Shown: one piece after another, positions 24,382 through 32,573 of the stretch
Layout: each line of letters begins with the position of its first letter
Numbering within the stretch: the stretch's first letter is position 1
Assembly (NCBI GenBank): GCA_003021085.1
Contig: PXRE01000028.1
Coordinates: 19,795-67,876, forward strand
Source: Halobacteriales archaeon QS_1_68_20
Lineage (GTDB): Archaea; Halobacteriota; Halobacteria; Halobacteriales; PXRE01
Length of the DNA stretch: 48,082 nt
Direction: 5' to 3'
Notes under the pieces: generated by a model
Database searches by the model: none
The model's input: only the letters and a program-made list of their open reading frames with translations
What the model was told of the DNA's origin: nothing
Program-made: the position numbers and the translations under genes

Positions 24382-24774
24382 TCAGCCCATCAACACGCCC
24401 TCGCTACGGCCGCGCATGACGACCTCGCCGGATTCCGCTTCGCAGACGAACGACGCCGCCAGTTCGGTCCGGCCGCCGTCGCGCTCGTCGACGCGCTCGA
24501 CCGTCATCTCGCAGGTGATCTCGACCCCGGTGTAGGCGGGACGGGGGAACTCGAACTCCATGGTCCGCGCGACGTAGTTCACGTCGCCGCCGAGTTTCGT
24601 CGGCAGCGTCGCCGTGAGCAGGCCGTGGAGGACGAACTGCCCCTCGTCGTTCTCGACGACGTGGTGGTAGCCCTGGTCCTTCGAGAGGTCGGCGAACTGC
24701 CGGACCGCCTCCGTGGTGAACGTGCGCGAGTAGGTCCTGGTGTCGCCCACTGCGGGGGTTCCGTTGGACGCCAT
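24382..24774 (-). CDS. MaoC-like hot-dog fold dehydratase
   Basis: The 130-residue protein is a single hot-dog domain of the MaoC/(R)-specific enoyl-CoA hydratase group. The hydratase motif is visible as FADLSKDQGYHHV with Asp and His, followed by QFVLHGLLTATLPTKL and a strand pattern to the end. Members hydrate trans-2-enoyl-CoA; in haloarchaea they take part in polyhydroxyalkanoate or acid metabolism, but a specific role is not shown here. The canonical D-x-x-x-P-x-H is altered to D-x-x-Y-H-H, so substrate handling may differ. It stands convergent to mutS. Confidence 0.8.
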   Translation of the reverse strand: MASNGTPAVGDTRTYSRTFTTEAVRQFADLSKDQGYHHVVENDEGQFVLHGLLTATLPTKLGGDVNYVARTMEFEFPRPAYTGVEITCEMTVERVDERDGGRTELAASFVCEAESGEVVMRGRSEGVLMG

Positions 24775-24889
24775 GCTCGGAGAGCAGGGACGGCAGCAAC
24801 GTCAGCGTTTTCGAGAACCGGGAAACGGGAACGGCGTTCAATCAGCCGGACGACGGGGGACCGCAGGCGGGTCCGATTCGCAGGCCGGA

Positions 24890-25216
24890 CTACTCGTCCC
24901 GTGCCGGGAAGTGTTCCAGGCACTGGTCGAGGTTGTCGTCCGCGGCGACCAGGTCCCGCTCCTGGTCGTAGGCGACCACGTCGGCGGCGGTCAGTTTCGG
25001 GACGTCCTTGTGGTACAGCCGGAAGTAGATGTCCGCGACCTCCTCCGCCGAGATCTCGTCCAGGGACGCCTCGTGCTGTCGGACGGCGACCTCGTCGGCC
25101 AGGTCGGCCAACGTCATCGGCTCGTCGTAGTTGCCCAGCACCGCCAGGGCGTGCCTGCGGCGGCTGTGGCTGAGCAGGTCGAACACGGTGTCCAAAGAGA
25201 GCTGGTCGCCGTCCAT
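24890..25216 (-). CDS. DUF7344 helix-turn-helix protein
   Basis: The 108-residue protein is a winged helix typical of haloarchaea: DTVFDLLSHSRRRHALAVLG, a D-rich turn MTLADLADEVAVR, an insert, and the closing YFRLYHKDVPKLTAADVVAY that forms the recognition and dimer part. These proteins resemble ArsR-like regulators and occur in dozens per genome. No ligand or target can be proposed. It is a single gene with a short AT-rich promoter stretch (TTTATAT near 25260 on its upstream side). Confidence 0.82.
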   Translation of the reverse strand: MDGDQLSLDTVFDLLSHSRRRHALAVLGNYDEPMTLADLADEVAVRQHEASLDEISAEEVADIYFRLYHKDVPKLTAADVVAYDQERDLVAADDNLDQCLEHFPARDE

Positions 25217-25300
25217 ACGACTCGAACACCGGAAACGATGGTGGTGCCAGTAAAGAGAGTTTATATCTCGGCCCGACGGCGCGGAGACCTGGCAGTCGAT

Positions 25301-26197
25301 TCACGCGTCGTCGTCGGTGTCGGGGGCGAGCGAGACGAACTCCAGGCCACGTTCGGCGAGCAGGCGCCGGGCGCGGTCGGTCGCCGACGGCGCCACCAGC
25401 ACGCCGCGGACCTCGGCGTCGGCGTGGAGGTCCCGCCGGAGTGCGTCGACGTACCGCTCCAGTTGCCCGACGCCGTCCGGGCCGGCGCGGCTCCGTTTCA
25501 GTTCGAGCACCACCGTCCGGCCGTCGGCGTCCTCGCCGTAGACGTCGACCGCGCCCGCGGGCGTCTCCCGCTCGGTCGCCAGCGGTGTGAACCCCGGTTC
25601 GATCCGCCCAGGGTCCTCGAGGACCCGGTCCTTGAGGTCCTCGTGGGTGCCCGACAGCGACAGGTCCTCCTCGTCGGCGAGGCCGAACGCCGACGCCTGC
25701 AGGAGTCGCTCGAACTCCACGACGAGACGCTCCTCGGGCGTCGAGCGCGTGCTGACGATGCGGAGGCGGCCGTCCGCGAGGTCGACCTCGTGCTCGCACC
25801 CCGGCGGCTGCCAGTTGACCGGCTGCCGTCCCTCGACGGTGTGGACCATCGCCGTCCCGTCGGGCTTGAGCATCACGTGGCGCTCGCCCGGGCCGAGGGT
25901 GCTCGACGCCCGGCCCGAGTAGTCGACGGTGCACAGCCCAGCGACGGTCACGAGGTCGCCCCGGTCGAGGGCCGCGGTGATCACCTCGACGGCGGCCTCG
26001 TGGCTCGGGTGGGTCACGGTCCGGACGCGGCCGGCCGCCTCGCCGTCGGCGTCCTGGGGCGCTGGGTCGTCCTGTGGTGGCTCCGCGTCCGGCGGGGTCG
26101 CGTCGTCCGAGTCCGGCCGGGTCGCGTCGTCCGAGTCCCGCCGGGTCGCGTCGTCCGAGTCCGGCCGGGTCGCGTCGTCCGCGTCGGTTCCGGTCAC
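25301..26197 (-). CDS. nucS: Endonuclease NucS / EndoMS (mismatch-specific)
   Basis: From GTG 26197 the protein has 298 residues. After an acidic repeat-containing extension of about 55 residues, an N-terminal DNA-binding/dimer domain (VITAALDRGDLVTVAGLCTV, GRASSTLGPGERHVMLKPDG) is followed by a RecB-like nuclease domain with an Asp in AGAVDVYGEDADGRTVVLEL and the E232-L-K234 catalytic pair. EndoMS makes staggered double-strand cuts at mismatches and binds PCNA; it is the non-MutS mismatch system of archaea and actinobacteria. The C-terminal DTDDDA is acidic and lacks an obvious PIP box. The repeated DNA at 26101-26172 encodes its N-terminal extension. It follows DUF6735 by 38 bases in the same direction. 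Confidence 0.93.
   Translation of the reverse strand: MTGTDADDATRPDSDDATRRDSDDATRPDSDDATPPDAEPPQDDPAPQDADGEAAGRVRTVTHPSHEAAVEVITAALDRGDLVTVAGLCTVDYSGRASSTLGPGERHVMLKPDGTAMVHTVEGRQPVNWQPPGCEHEVDLADGRLRIVSTRSTPEERLVVEFERLLQASAFGLADEEDLSLSGTHEDLKDRVLEDPGRIEPGFTPLATERETPAGAVDVYGEDADGRTVVLELKRSRAGPDGVGQLERYVDALRRDLHADAEVRGVLVAPSATDRARRLLAERGLEFVSLAPDTDDDA
26101..26172. repeat. 24-base tandem repeat in the nucS 5' region
   Basis: Three units of CGTCGTCCGAGTCCGGCCGG plus GTCG (one with a single change) lie end to end, with partial copies on both sides. On the minus strand each codes for eight residues, DDATRPDS. Whole codons are repeated, so the copy number can change without breaking nucS. Confidence 0.85.
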
Positions 26198-26235
26198 TGC
26201 CGACCCGTAGACGGCGACGGCACAAAAGCCCCGCG

Positions 26236-26721
26236 TCAGGGGAACAGTACCTCCCGGTCGGCGGCCCACGACCGGACGCGCCGCCGCAGACACCTGGCCG
26301 CGGCGTCCTCGGTGACGGCCCCCGTCGCGAGCAGGTCGGCGACGGCGTCGCGGGTGCCCTCGAACCAGGCACGGACGCGTTCGTCGTCGCAGGCCGCCCA
26401 GGGGTCGACCCCGACGACTGCACCGCCGTCGACCGGGCCGAACCACAGCGGCCGGTACGCCGTGACGTCGTCTTCGACCACGAACAGCGCTTCGTGGACC
26501 AACGGGTCCAGATGGTCCGCGAACAGTTCGTCCCTGTCGACCCCGACCGCCAGCGGGTCGTCGCTGATCCCGGGGTCGGCAGGTTGGGTCGGTGACCCCC
26601 CTGGATCGGGGGAATCCGCCAGTCGCCGGGCCAGCGACAGGTCGGCGCCGCCCCAGTGGGCGTAGTAGAGGGCGTACCGGCCGTCGGGTCCCTGGCGGGC
26701 GACGAGCGCACGGTGGCCCAT
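26236..26721 (-). CDS. DUF6735 haloarchaeal protein
   Basis: The 161-residue protein begins MGHRALVARQGPDGRYALYY then AHWGGADLSLARRL, the signature start of the DUF6735 family found only in haloarchaea. It is soluble, acidic and without a recognised catalytic motif. The start at 26721 is favoured because the family begins exactly there; an open stretch further upstream is unrelated. It precedes nucS in the same direction and may be cotranscribed, a link to DNA repair that is only suggestive. Confidence 0.78.
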   Translation of the reverse strand: MGHRALVARQGPDGRYALYYAHWGGADLSLARRLADSPDPGGSPTQPADPGISDDPLAVGVDRDELFADHLDPLVHEALFVVEDDVTAYRPLWFGPVDGGAVVGVDPWAACDDERVRAWFEGTRDAVADLLATGAVTEDAAARCLRRRVRSWAADREVLFP

Positions 26722-26866
26722 CCTCACGACCCCCCAGCGGTCCGTGGGCGACCCGGCGGACGGTGCGGCGACTGCCTGGACATGTCGACGGTTGGCCGCC
26801 CCACCCGTGATAAATTCGAGCCCTGTATGAAAATATGTGCATACATTCATACAGGGGAGTCCGGCC

Positions 26867-28375
26867 TCAGATGCCGTAGAGGTCGCCGAACTTGTCCTCG
26901 ACGTACTCGACGAAGTAGTCGGCGGTGAACGACTCGCCGGTCGCCTCCCGGACGAGTTCGTCGGTGGTGTAGCGCTTGCCCTGGCTGTGGACGTTCTCGC
27001 GGAGCCAGTTCGCCAGCGGTTCGAAGTCGCCCTCGCGGATCTTGCCCTCCAGGTCGGTGATGTCGTCCTCGGCGGCGGCGTACAGTTGCGCGGCCATCAC
27101 CGATCCCAGCGAGTACGTGGGGAAGTACCCGAAGGTGCCGTGGCTCCAGTGGATGTCCTGCAGGGCGCCCTCGGCGTCGGTGTCGGGGCGCACGCCGAGG
27201 TACTCCTCCATCCTGTCGTTCCAGACCTTCGGCACCTCCTCGACGTCGAGGTCGCCGGAGATCAGGTCCCGCTCGATCTCGAACCGCAGGACGATGTGCA
27301 TGTGGTAGGTGAGTTCGTCGGCCTCCACGCGGATGAGGTTGTCCGGGTAGATCTGGTTGGCCGCCTCGTACAGTTCCCCGACGCCGAAGTCGGTGCCGAG
27401 GTGGTCGTTGAGGGTCGGCGCGAAATAGTCCCAGAACGCCCGCGAACGGCCGACGTGGTTCTCCCAGAGCCGCGACTGCGATTCGTGGACCGACAGGTCC
27501 CGCGGCTGGCCCAGCGGCGTCCCGTAGTGCTCCTCGGGCAGTCCCAGCGTGTAGAACGCGTGGCCGAACTCGTGGATCGTGCTCGCCAGGGCGCCGAGGG
27601 GGTCCTCCTCGTCGAAGCGCGTCGTCACGCGGGCGTCGAAGGTGTTGCCCATCGAAAACGGATGGGGCGCGTCGTCCAGTCGGCCGTGCTCCCAGTCGTA
27701 GCCCAGCGTGTCGAGCACCTCGCGGACGAGACCGCGCTGGTCCCCGACGGGGTAGGTGCCCTCGAAGGGGTCCGCCAGGTCGGCGTCGGCGTCCTGCAGT
27801 TCGTCCACGAACGGGACGAGTTCGTCACGCAGCGTCTGGAGGATTTCCTCGGCCGTGTCGAGTCCGAGGTACGGTTCGTAGTCCTCGAACAGCACCTCGT
27901 AGGGGTCCCGGTCGGGGTCGACGTACTCGGCCTCCTGGCGCTTGAGATCGAGCAGGTTCTCCAGGGTGGGCGCGAACTGGTCGAAGTCGTCGTTCTCCTT
28001 GGCCTCCTTCCAGACGGGGTGGGCCTCGCTGGTCGTCTTCGAGATCTCCTCGACCAGTTCCGTCGGGACGGCGTCGGCGCGCTCGTACTGGCGGCGTACC
28101 TCCCGCAGGACCGCCTGCTGGTCGTCGCTCAGGTCCGCCTCGGAGAGTTCGTCGATGTACGACGCCATCTCGTCGCTCGTGAGCGTCTCGTGGGCGATGC
28201 CGTTGAGGGTGGACATCTGCTGGGCGCGGGCGGGCGTCCCGCCCTCCGGCATCATCACTTCCTGGTCCCATTTGAGGACGCCCTCGGCGGCCTCGATGTT
28301 CCCGAGTCGCTGTACGGTCTCGATGAACTCCTCGTAGGTGTCCGGCGCTGATTCGGCCGTTGGATCGGTTGCCAT
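26867..28375 (-). CDS. Carboxypeptidase M32, copy 2
   Basis: The 502-residue protein is a paralogue of the copy at 19710-21197. It has the zinc motif HEFGHAFY at residues 268-275, NHVGRSRAFWDYF and RVEADELTYHMHIVLRFEIE. The two proteins share the opening WDQEVMMPEGGTPARAQQMS (WDQQVTMPDGGTPARAQQMS in copy 1) and order of motifs throughout, though they differ enough to be old duplicates. The upstream ATG at 28402 is nine codons earlier in frame, but the ATG at 28375 fits the usual length. It is transcribed in the same direction as DUF6735 and nucS, about 145 bases upstream of DUF6735. Confidence 0.95.
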   Translation of the reverse strand: MATDPTAESAPDTYEEFIETVQRLGNIEAAEGVLKWDQEVMMPEGGTPARAQQMSTLNGIAHETLTSDEMASYIDELSEADLSDDQQAVLREVRRQYERADAVPTELVEEISKTTSEAHPVWKEAKENDDFDQFAPTLENLLDLKRQEAEYVDPDRDPYEVLFEDYEPYLGLDTAEEILQTLRDELVPFVDELQDADADLADPFEGTYPVGDQRGLVREVLDTLGYDWEHGRLDDAPHPFSMGNTFDARVTTRFDEEDPLGALASTIHEFGHAFYTLGLPEEHYGTPLGQPRDLSVHESQSRLWENHVGRSRAFWDYFAPTLNDHLGTDFGVGELYEAANQIYPDNLIRVEADELTYHMHIVLRFEIERDLISGDLDVEEVPKVWNDRMEEYLGVRPDTDAEGALQDIHWSHGTFGYFPTYSLGSVMAAQLYAAAEDDITDLEGKIREGDFEPLANWLRENVHSQGKRYTTDELVREATGESFTADYFVEYVEDKFGDLYGI

Positions 28376-28440
28376 GTCGTTTCGAACCGAAAGGCCGGGC
28401 ACCTATCAATCCCGTGTTTCCGGACCCCCTCGGCCGAGCC

Positions 28441-29318
28441 TCAGAACTTCTCCCCGTCCGGGGACTCCGCGAGCCCGCGATAGATCTCGTAGCACCGCGC
28501 CAGCGCGTCCAGCGAGACGCTCTCGTCGGCGGTGTGGGCCTCGCCGAGTTCGGAGGGGCCACAGACGACGCACTGGGTGCCCGCCCGGTCCAGCCACCCC
28601 GCGTCGGTGGCGTGGGGTTTGACGACTCGCTCCGGGGATCTCCTGTGCGGCCGCGGCAGCGTCCTGGACGGCCGTGACGAACCGCTCGTCGTCGCAGCGC
28701 ATCGTCGGCCAGTCCTGGTCGGTCCGCACCTCGACGCCCTCGCCCTCGACGCGGTCCAGCGTCGCACCGACGATGCCGCCGTCCTCGCCGGGAACGGTCC
28801 GTTCGTCGACGGTCACATCACAGCGGTCCGTGATCACGTTCCACGCCGTTCCGCCGTCGACCATCGTGACCGCCATGCTCCCCTCGACGGTCGCGTCGGC
28901 CTCGGGGACGTACGCCCCGGGTGGTTCCATTCCGCGGATGGCCTCGACCGCGTCGCAGGCCCGGTAGATGGCGTTGACGCCCGCGTCCGCCTCGCTGGCG
29001 TGTGCCGACTCCCCGTGGGCGACGACCGTGCTCGCGCGCCGCCCGCGGTGGACCACGGCCACGTCGGTGACGCCAGGTGACGAGTACCCGGTGGACCCCT
29101 CCCCGACGACGGCGTAGTCGGGAGTGAACCCGTGCTCGACGGCGTACTGGGAGCCGACGCCCCCGACCTCTTCGCCGACGAAGGAGGCGAAGACGAGTTC
29201 GCAGCCGGGATCCGCGTCCCTGAAAGCGACCATGGCCGCCGCCAACGCGCCCGTTCGTCCGCCCGCGTTCGTCCGCCCGCGTTCGTCCGCGCCCGTTCGT
29301 CCGCCTGCTCGCACCCTC
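28441..29318 (-). pseudogene. M20 family metallopeptidase remnant, truncated and frameshifted
   Basis: The C-terminal two thirds of an M20 peptidase/deacylase (ArgE/DapE type) are recognisable: VFASFVGEEVGGVGSQYAVE with the catalytic GEE, VVAHGESAHASEADAGVNAI (dimer-interface His and Ser-Ala-His motif), TVDERTVPGE, and the terminal zinc-site part. Near 28633-28637 a base is missing within the run CCGGGG; with it, EIPERVVKPHATDAGWL and GPSELGEAHTADESVSL follow to the stop at 28441. The N-terminal half, with the HxD motif and first zinc ligands, is absent: the frame instead enters a GTTCGTCCGCC minisatellite and no start codon exists in context. It is a broken gene. Confidence 0.85.
29253..29318. 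repeat. Minisatellite of CGTTCGTCCGCC type
   Basis: Four to five imperfect copies of CGTTCGTCCGCC(CG) stand in a row at the point where the M20 peptidase gene loses its N-terminal half. The unit length varies between 12 and 14 bases. Confidence 0.85.
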
Positions 29319-29348
29319 GCCACGCCGCCGCACCCGCCAAACCGCCGC

Positions 29349-30053
29349 TCAACTCCCCCACGCGCTCGTCGAGAGGTACTCCCACAGTCGGTCGACCGCG
29401 ATATCCGCCAACAGGATGTCCTCGACCTGCGAGCGCATGGACTCGTCGGTCCGCTCGCCGTACGAGAGGCCGCCCAGTTGCTCGGCCTGGAACTGGTAGC
29501 GGGCGTTCATCACGAAACACCGGGTGGCGATGACCGCCTCCTTGACGTTCGACCCGACGACGTTGGATCCGTGACCTTCCAGCAACTGCGCGCGGCAGTC
29601 GCCCAGGTTCTCTGCCATCCGGTCGCCCTCGGCCTCGCCGACGACGAGCTGTCCGTACCGGTCGTCGTAGTCCGAGAACGTCGGCACGCCGTCGGCGAAC
29701 AGCGCCCCGTTCTGGTACGCCGGGACGATGTCGACGTCGCTGACCGTGAACGGCATGATCTCGTGGGCGTGGTGGTGGACGACCGCGTTGACGTCGTCGC
29801 GGTGGCGGTAGATGGCGCGGTGGACGACGGTCTCCTTGTACGGCCGGGCGTCCTCGTCGTCGAGGACGGTCCCGTCGAGCGCCATCCGGATGACGTCGTC
29901 TTCGGTCACCAGTCCCGGACTCCGCGAGCGCGAGATCAACATCTCGTCGCTGCCGGGTTCGCGGACGCTGACGTGGCCGAACCCGCGGAGGATGCCCAGG
30001 TCCGCGAGGATGCGATTCGCCGTGACGAGTTGCTCCGTGAGTGACTCGGACAT
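29349..30053 (-). CDS. Class II aldolase/adducin family protein
   Basis: The 234-residue protein has the zinc site of class II aldolases: VNAVVHHHAHEIMPF (paired His) and later QLLEGHGSNVVGSN (third His), with the opening ILADLGILRGFGHVSVREPG typical for the family. Such proteins act as fuculose- or rhamnulose-phosphate aldolases, ribulose-phosphate epimerases or decarboxylases; the specific reaction is unclear. The expected catalytic Glu region near residue 75 (YKETVVHRAIY) fits aldolases. A palindrome TTAGAT-C-ATCTAA lies 20-32 bases upstream of the start and may bind a regulator. It ends 30 bases from the M20 relic. Confidence 0.85.
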   Translation of the reverse strand: MSESLTEQLVTANRILADLGILRGFGHVSVREPGSDEMLISRSRSPGLVTEDDVIRMALDGTVLDDEDARPYKETVVHRAIYRHRDDVNAVVHHHAHEIMPFTVSDVDIVPAYQNGALFADGVPTFSDYDDRYGQLVVGEAEGDRMAENLGDCRAQLLEGHGSNVVGSNVKEAVIATRCFVMNARYQFQAEQLGGLSYGERTDESMRSQVEDILLADIAVDRLWEYLSTSAWGS

Positions 30054-30072
30054 ATGTGAAGCATCCCAAATT

Positions 30073-30085
30073 TTAGATCATCTAA
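30073..30085. promoter_or_regulatory. Palindromic operator in the aldolase promoter
   Basis: TTAGAT-C-ATCTAA is a perfect 6-base inverted repeat with one central base. On the minus strand its edge forms GATCTAAAATTT, a TATA-like element about 20-25 bases before the aldolase ATG. A repressor bound there would block the promoter. The divergent PINc gene starts 80 bases to the right. Confidence 0.6.
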
Positions 30086-30165
30086 CATAATTCTGGCGTT
30101 CGTGACGGAGCTAGCGGGCGGATGCGGTTGAAACCCTTTTCAACAGCCCGGCGCCAACGGTACGT

Positions 30166-32019
30166 ATGAACGTCGTACCGGACACCAGCGTCGTCGTCGA
30201 CGGTCGCGTGTCCGCCCGGGTCGAGTCCGGCGAGTTCGCCGGCGCGACCATCTCCGTTCCGGAACCCGTCGTGGCCGAACTCGAGGCGCAGGCCAACGGG
30301 GGCCGCGAGACCGGCTGGGACGGGCTCGAGGAACTCCAGCGACTCGCGGGCCTCGCCGACGACGGCGAGATCGAACTCGCGTACGTCGGCGAGCGGCCGG
30401 ACGCCGTCCAGCGCGGCACCGCCACCGAGGGCGAGATCGACGCGCTCATCCGCGCAATCGCGGCCGACCTCGACGCCACGTTCTTCACCAGCGACGTCGT
30501 CCAGAGCGAGGTCGCCGAGGCGAAGGGCATCGACGTCGACTACGTCAACCCCGAGCCCCGCGACGGACAGGACGTGGGCGAACTCGCCATCCAACGGTTG
30601 TTCGACGACTCGACGATGAGCGTCCACCTGCGGGCCGGCGCCGTCCCGAAGGCCAAGCGGGGCGAGATCGGCGACATGCACTACGAGGCCATCGGCGACG
30701 ACCCCTCGACGGACGAGGAGGTCAAAGAGCAGATCCAGGAGATCGTCGAGGCCGCAAAGCAGTCCAACGAGGGGTTCGTCGAACTGTCGGAACCGGGCAT
30801 GACCATCGTCCAGTTCCGGGACTACCGGATCGCGCTCGCCGAACCGCCGTTCAGCGACGGCTACGAGGTCACCGCCGTCCGGCCGGTCGCCAAGACCGAC
30901 CTCGACGACTACGAGTTCGCCGACGAACTCCGCCAGCGCCTGCTGGAGCGCCAGCGGGGCGTGCTCATCTCCGGGTCGCCCGGGGCCGGCAAGTCCACGT
31001 TCGCGCAGGCGGTCGCCGAGTTCCTGATCGACAACGACTTCGCGGTCAAGACCATGGAGAAGCCGCGGGACCTCCAGGTCGGCCCCGACGTGACCCAGTA
31101 CACGGAACTGGGCGGCGACATGGCGCTGACCGCCGACTCGCTGTTGATGGTGCGGCCGGACTACACCATCTACGACGAGGTGCGAAAGACCGAGGACTTC
31201 GAGGTGTTCGCGGACATGCGCCTGGCGGGCGTCGGCATGATCGGCGTCGTCCACGCGACCCGCGCCATCGACGCCCTCCAGCGCCTCGTCGGCCGGGTCG
31301 AACTCGGGATGATCCCGCAGGTCGTCGACACCGTCGTCTACATCGAGGCCGGCGAGATCGCCAAGGTCTACGACGTCCAGACGCAGGTCAAGGTGCCCGA
31401 GGGCCTGACCGAGGAGGACCTCGCCCGCCCGGTCATCACCATCGAGGACTTCGAGACCGGCCGCCCGGAGTACGAGATCTACACGTTCAACCGGCAGGTC
31501 GTGACCGTCCCGCTGACCGAGGAGAGCGGCCAGGACACCGGCGTCGACCGGATCGCCCGCCAGGAGATCGAACGCGAGATCAGGTCCATCGCCCGCGGCC
31601 ACGTCGACGTGGAGTTGCAGGGCAAAAACAGCGCGGTCGTCTACGTCGAGCAGGGGGACATCTCCTCGGTCATCGGCAAGGGCGGCGGCCGCATCCAGGA
31701 CGTCGAGAACCGCCTGGGCATCGACATCGACGTCCGCACCTTCGACGAGCGCCCGAACGCCGGCGGTGGAGTAGGAGGTGGGGCGACCCCGGAACCCGAC
31801 GGCCAGGTCGTCCAGCCCGAAGTTTCCTCCCGGCACGTGATCGTCCCCGTCGACGGCCACGCCGGCGAGACGGTCGAAGTGCAGGCCGACGGCGAGTACC
31901 TGTTCACCGCGACGGTCGGTCGCGGCGGCGAGGTGCGGGTCTCCCGGGGGAGCGCCATCGCCGAGGAACTGGAGCGCGCCATCGACCGCCGCCAGCAGAT
32001 CACCGTCGTCCCGGCGTAG
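30166..32019 (+). CDS. PIN domain-ATPase-KH domain protein (PINc/VapC-ATPase family)
   Basis: The 617-residue protein has an N-terminal PINc nuclease-like domain (MNVVPDTSVVVDGR with Asp6), a PilT/VirB11-like ATPase with P-loop ISGSPGAGKSTFAQAVAE near residue 269 and a DEVRKTEDFEVFADMRLAGV Walker B region, and a KH domain with VIGKGGGRIQDVENRL near residue 500. This combination is conserved in nearly all Archaea; it is thought to act in RNA processing or ribosome-linked quality control, but the substrate is not established. A glycine-rich spacer (GGGVGGG) separates the KH domain from a further C-terminal beta domain (VEVQADGEYLFTATVGRGGE). The gene is monocistronic. Confidence 0.92.
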   Translation: MNVVPDTSVVVDGRVSARVESGEFAGATISVPEPVVAELEAQANGGRETGWDGLEELQRLAGLADDGEIELAYVGERPDAVQRGTATEGEIDALIRAIAADLDATFFTSDVVQSEVAEAKGIDVDYVNPEPRDGQDVGELAIQRLFDDSTMSVHLRAGAVPKAKRGEIGDMHYEAIGDDPSTDEEVKEQIQEIVEAAKQSNEGFVELSEPGMTIVQFRDYRIALAEPPFSDGYEVTAVRPVAKTDLDDYEFADELRQRLLERQRGVLISGSPGAGKSTFAQAVAEFLIDNDFAVKTMEKPRDLQVGPDVTQYTELGGDMALTADSLLMVRPDYTIYDEVRKTEDFEVFADMRLAGVGMIGVVHATRAIDALQRLVGRVELGMIPQVVDTVVYIEAGEIAKVYDVQTQVKVPEGLTEEDLARPVITIEDFETGRPEYEIYTFNRQVVTVPLTEESGQDTGVDRIARQEIEREIRSIARGHVDVELQGKNSAVVYVEQGDISSVIGKGGGRIQDVENRLGIDIDVRTFDERPNAGGGVGGGATPEPDGQVVQPEVSSRHVIVPVDGHAGETVEVQADGEYLFTATVGRGGEVRVSRGSAIAEELERAIDRRQQITVVPA

Positions 32020-32573
32020 ACGGCGCGTCGACGTTCTCGGTCGCCGGTCCGGTTCTGTTCCCGTTCGCCCATTCGATTTAGGCTCTGGGCGCACGCGAGC
32101 AACGCGCGCGCGGGTCCCGTGAGCCGTGCGAACGGTGGCCCGGGAGAGCTTGCTCTGGCGGTGGCCCGGGGGAGGCGCGGCGTTTCCGGCGAGCCGTGCG
32201 GGCGGGAGGCTCGTCAGCGCTTGGCTCTGACGGCGGCCCAGCGGGTCGGCCCGGCGGCCGACCCCCGCGGTTGGGGCGGCGTGAGGGTGCCCCCCAGGTC
32301 TTGCATGCGGTTAGTCTCGCTGGAACGCCAGGATCAACCCCAGCGACGACTGGACCCGGGGATGGCCACCCCCTCCCCAGCCGACTGCGTTACTCGGGGC
32401 GCTCACGTCCGTTCGCGCCACCTGCGTTACTCGTGTCTCGCGCGGCTATGGTTCGCGGCCTCGCACGGCTCGGCACGCTCACCAGCGCGCGCCGACCGCA
32501 AATCCGGACTCGGTCGGCGCGACACCCCGACGTCGATCCATTCGACGTCGACCGCCCGGGAATCGCTCACCGA
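32020..32573. repeat. Gene-free region with dispersed repeat halves
   Basis: This 554-base spacer has no convincing gene. At 32071-32111 is copy 2 of the 40-base repeat. From about 32110 to 32280 it matches the right part of the element at 42380-42498 (GAGGCTCGTCAGCGCTTGGC, ending CGGTTGGGG), and from about 32372 to 32500 it matches the left part (CTCCCCAGCCGACTGCGTTA and a second TGCGTTACTC 40 bases on). The halves thus occur in the opposite order to those at 42 kb. Confidence 0.7.

Noticed and set aside
26074..26200. CRISPR array
   Set aside because: The 24-base repeats are contiguous without spacers and are in frame with nucS.
29253..29318. CRISPR or short array in the M20 region
   Set aside because: Units of 12-14 bases follow each other directly; it is a minisatellite.
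30082..32094. A 670-residue minus-strand protein opposite the PINc ATPase
   Set aside because: Shadow frame; no domain pattern.
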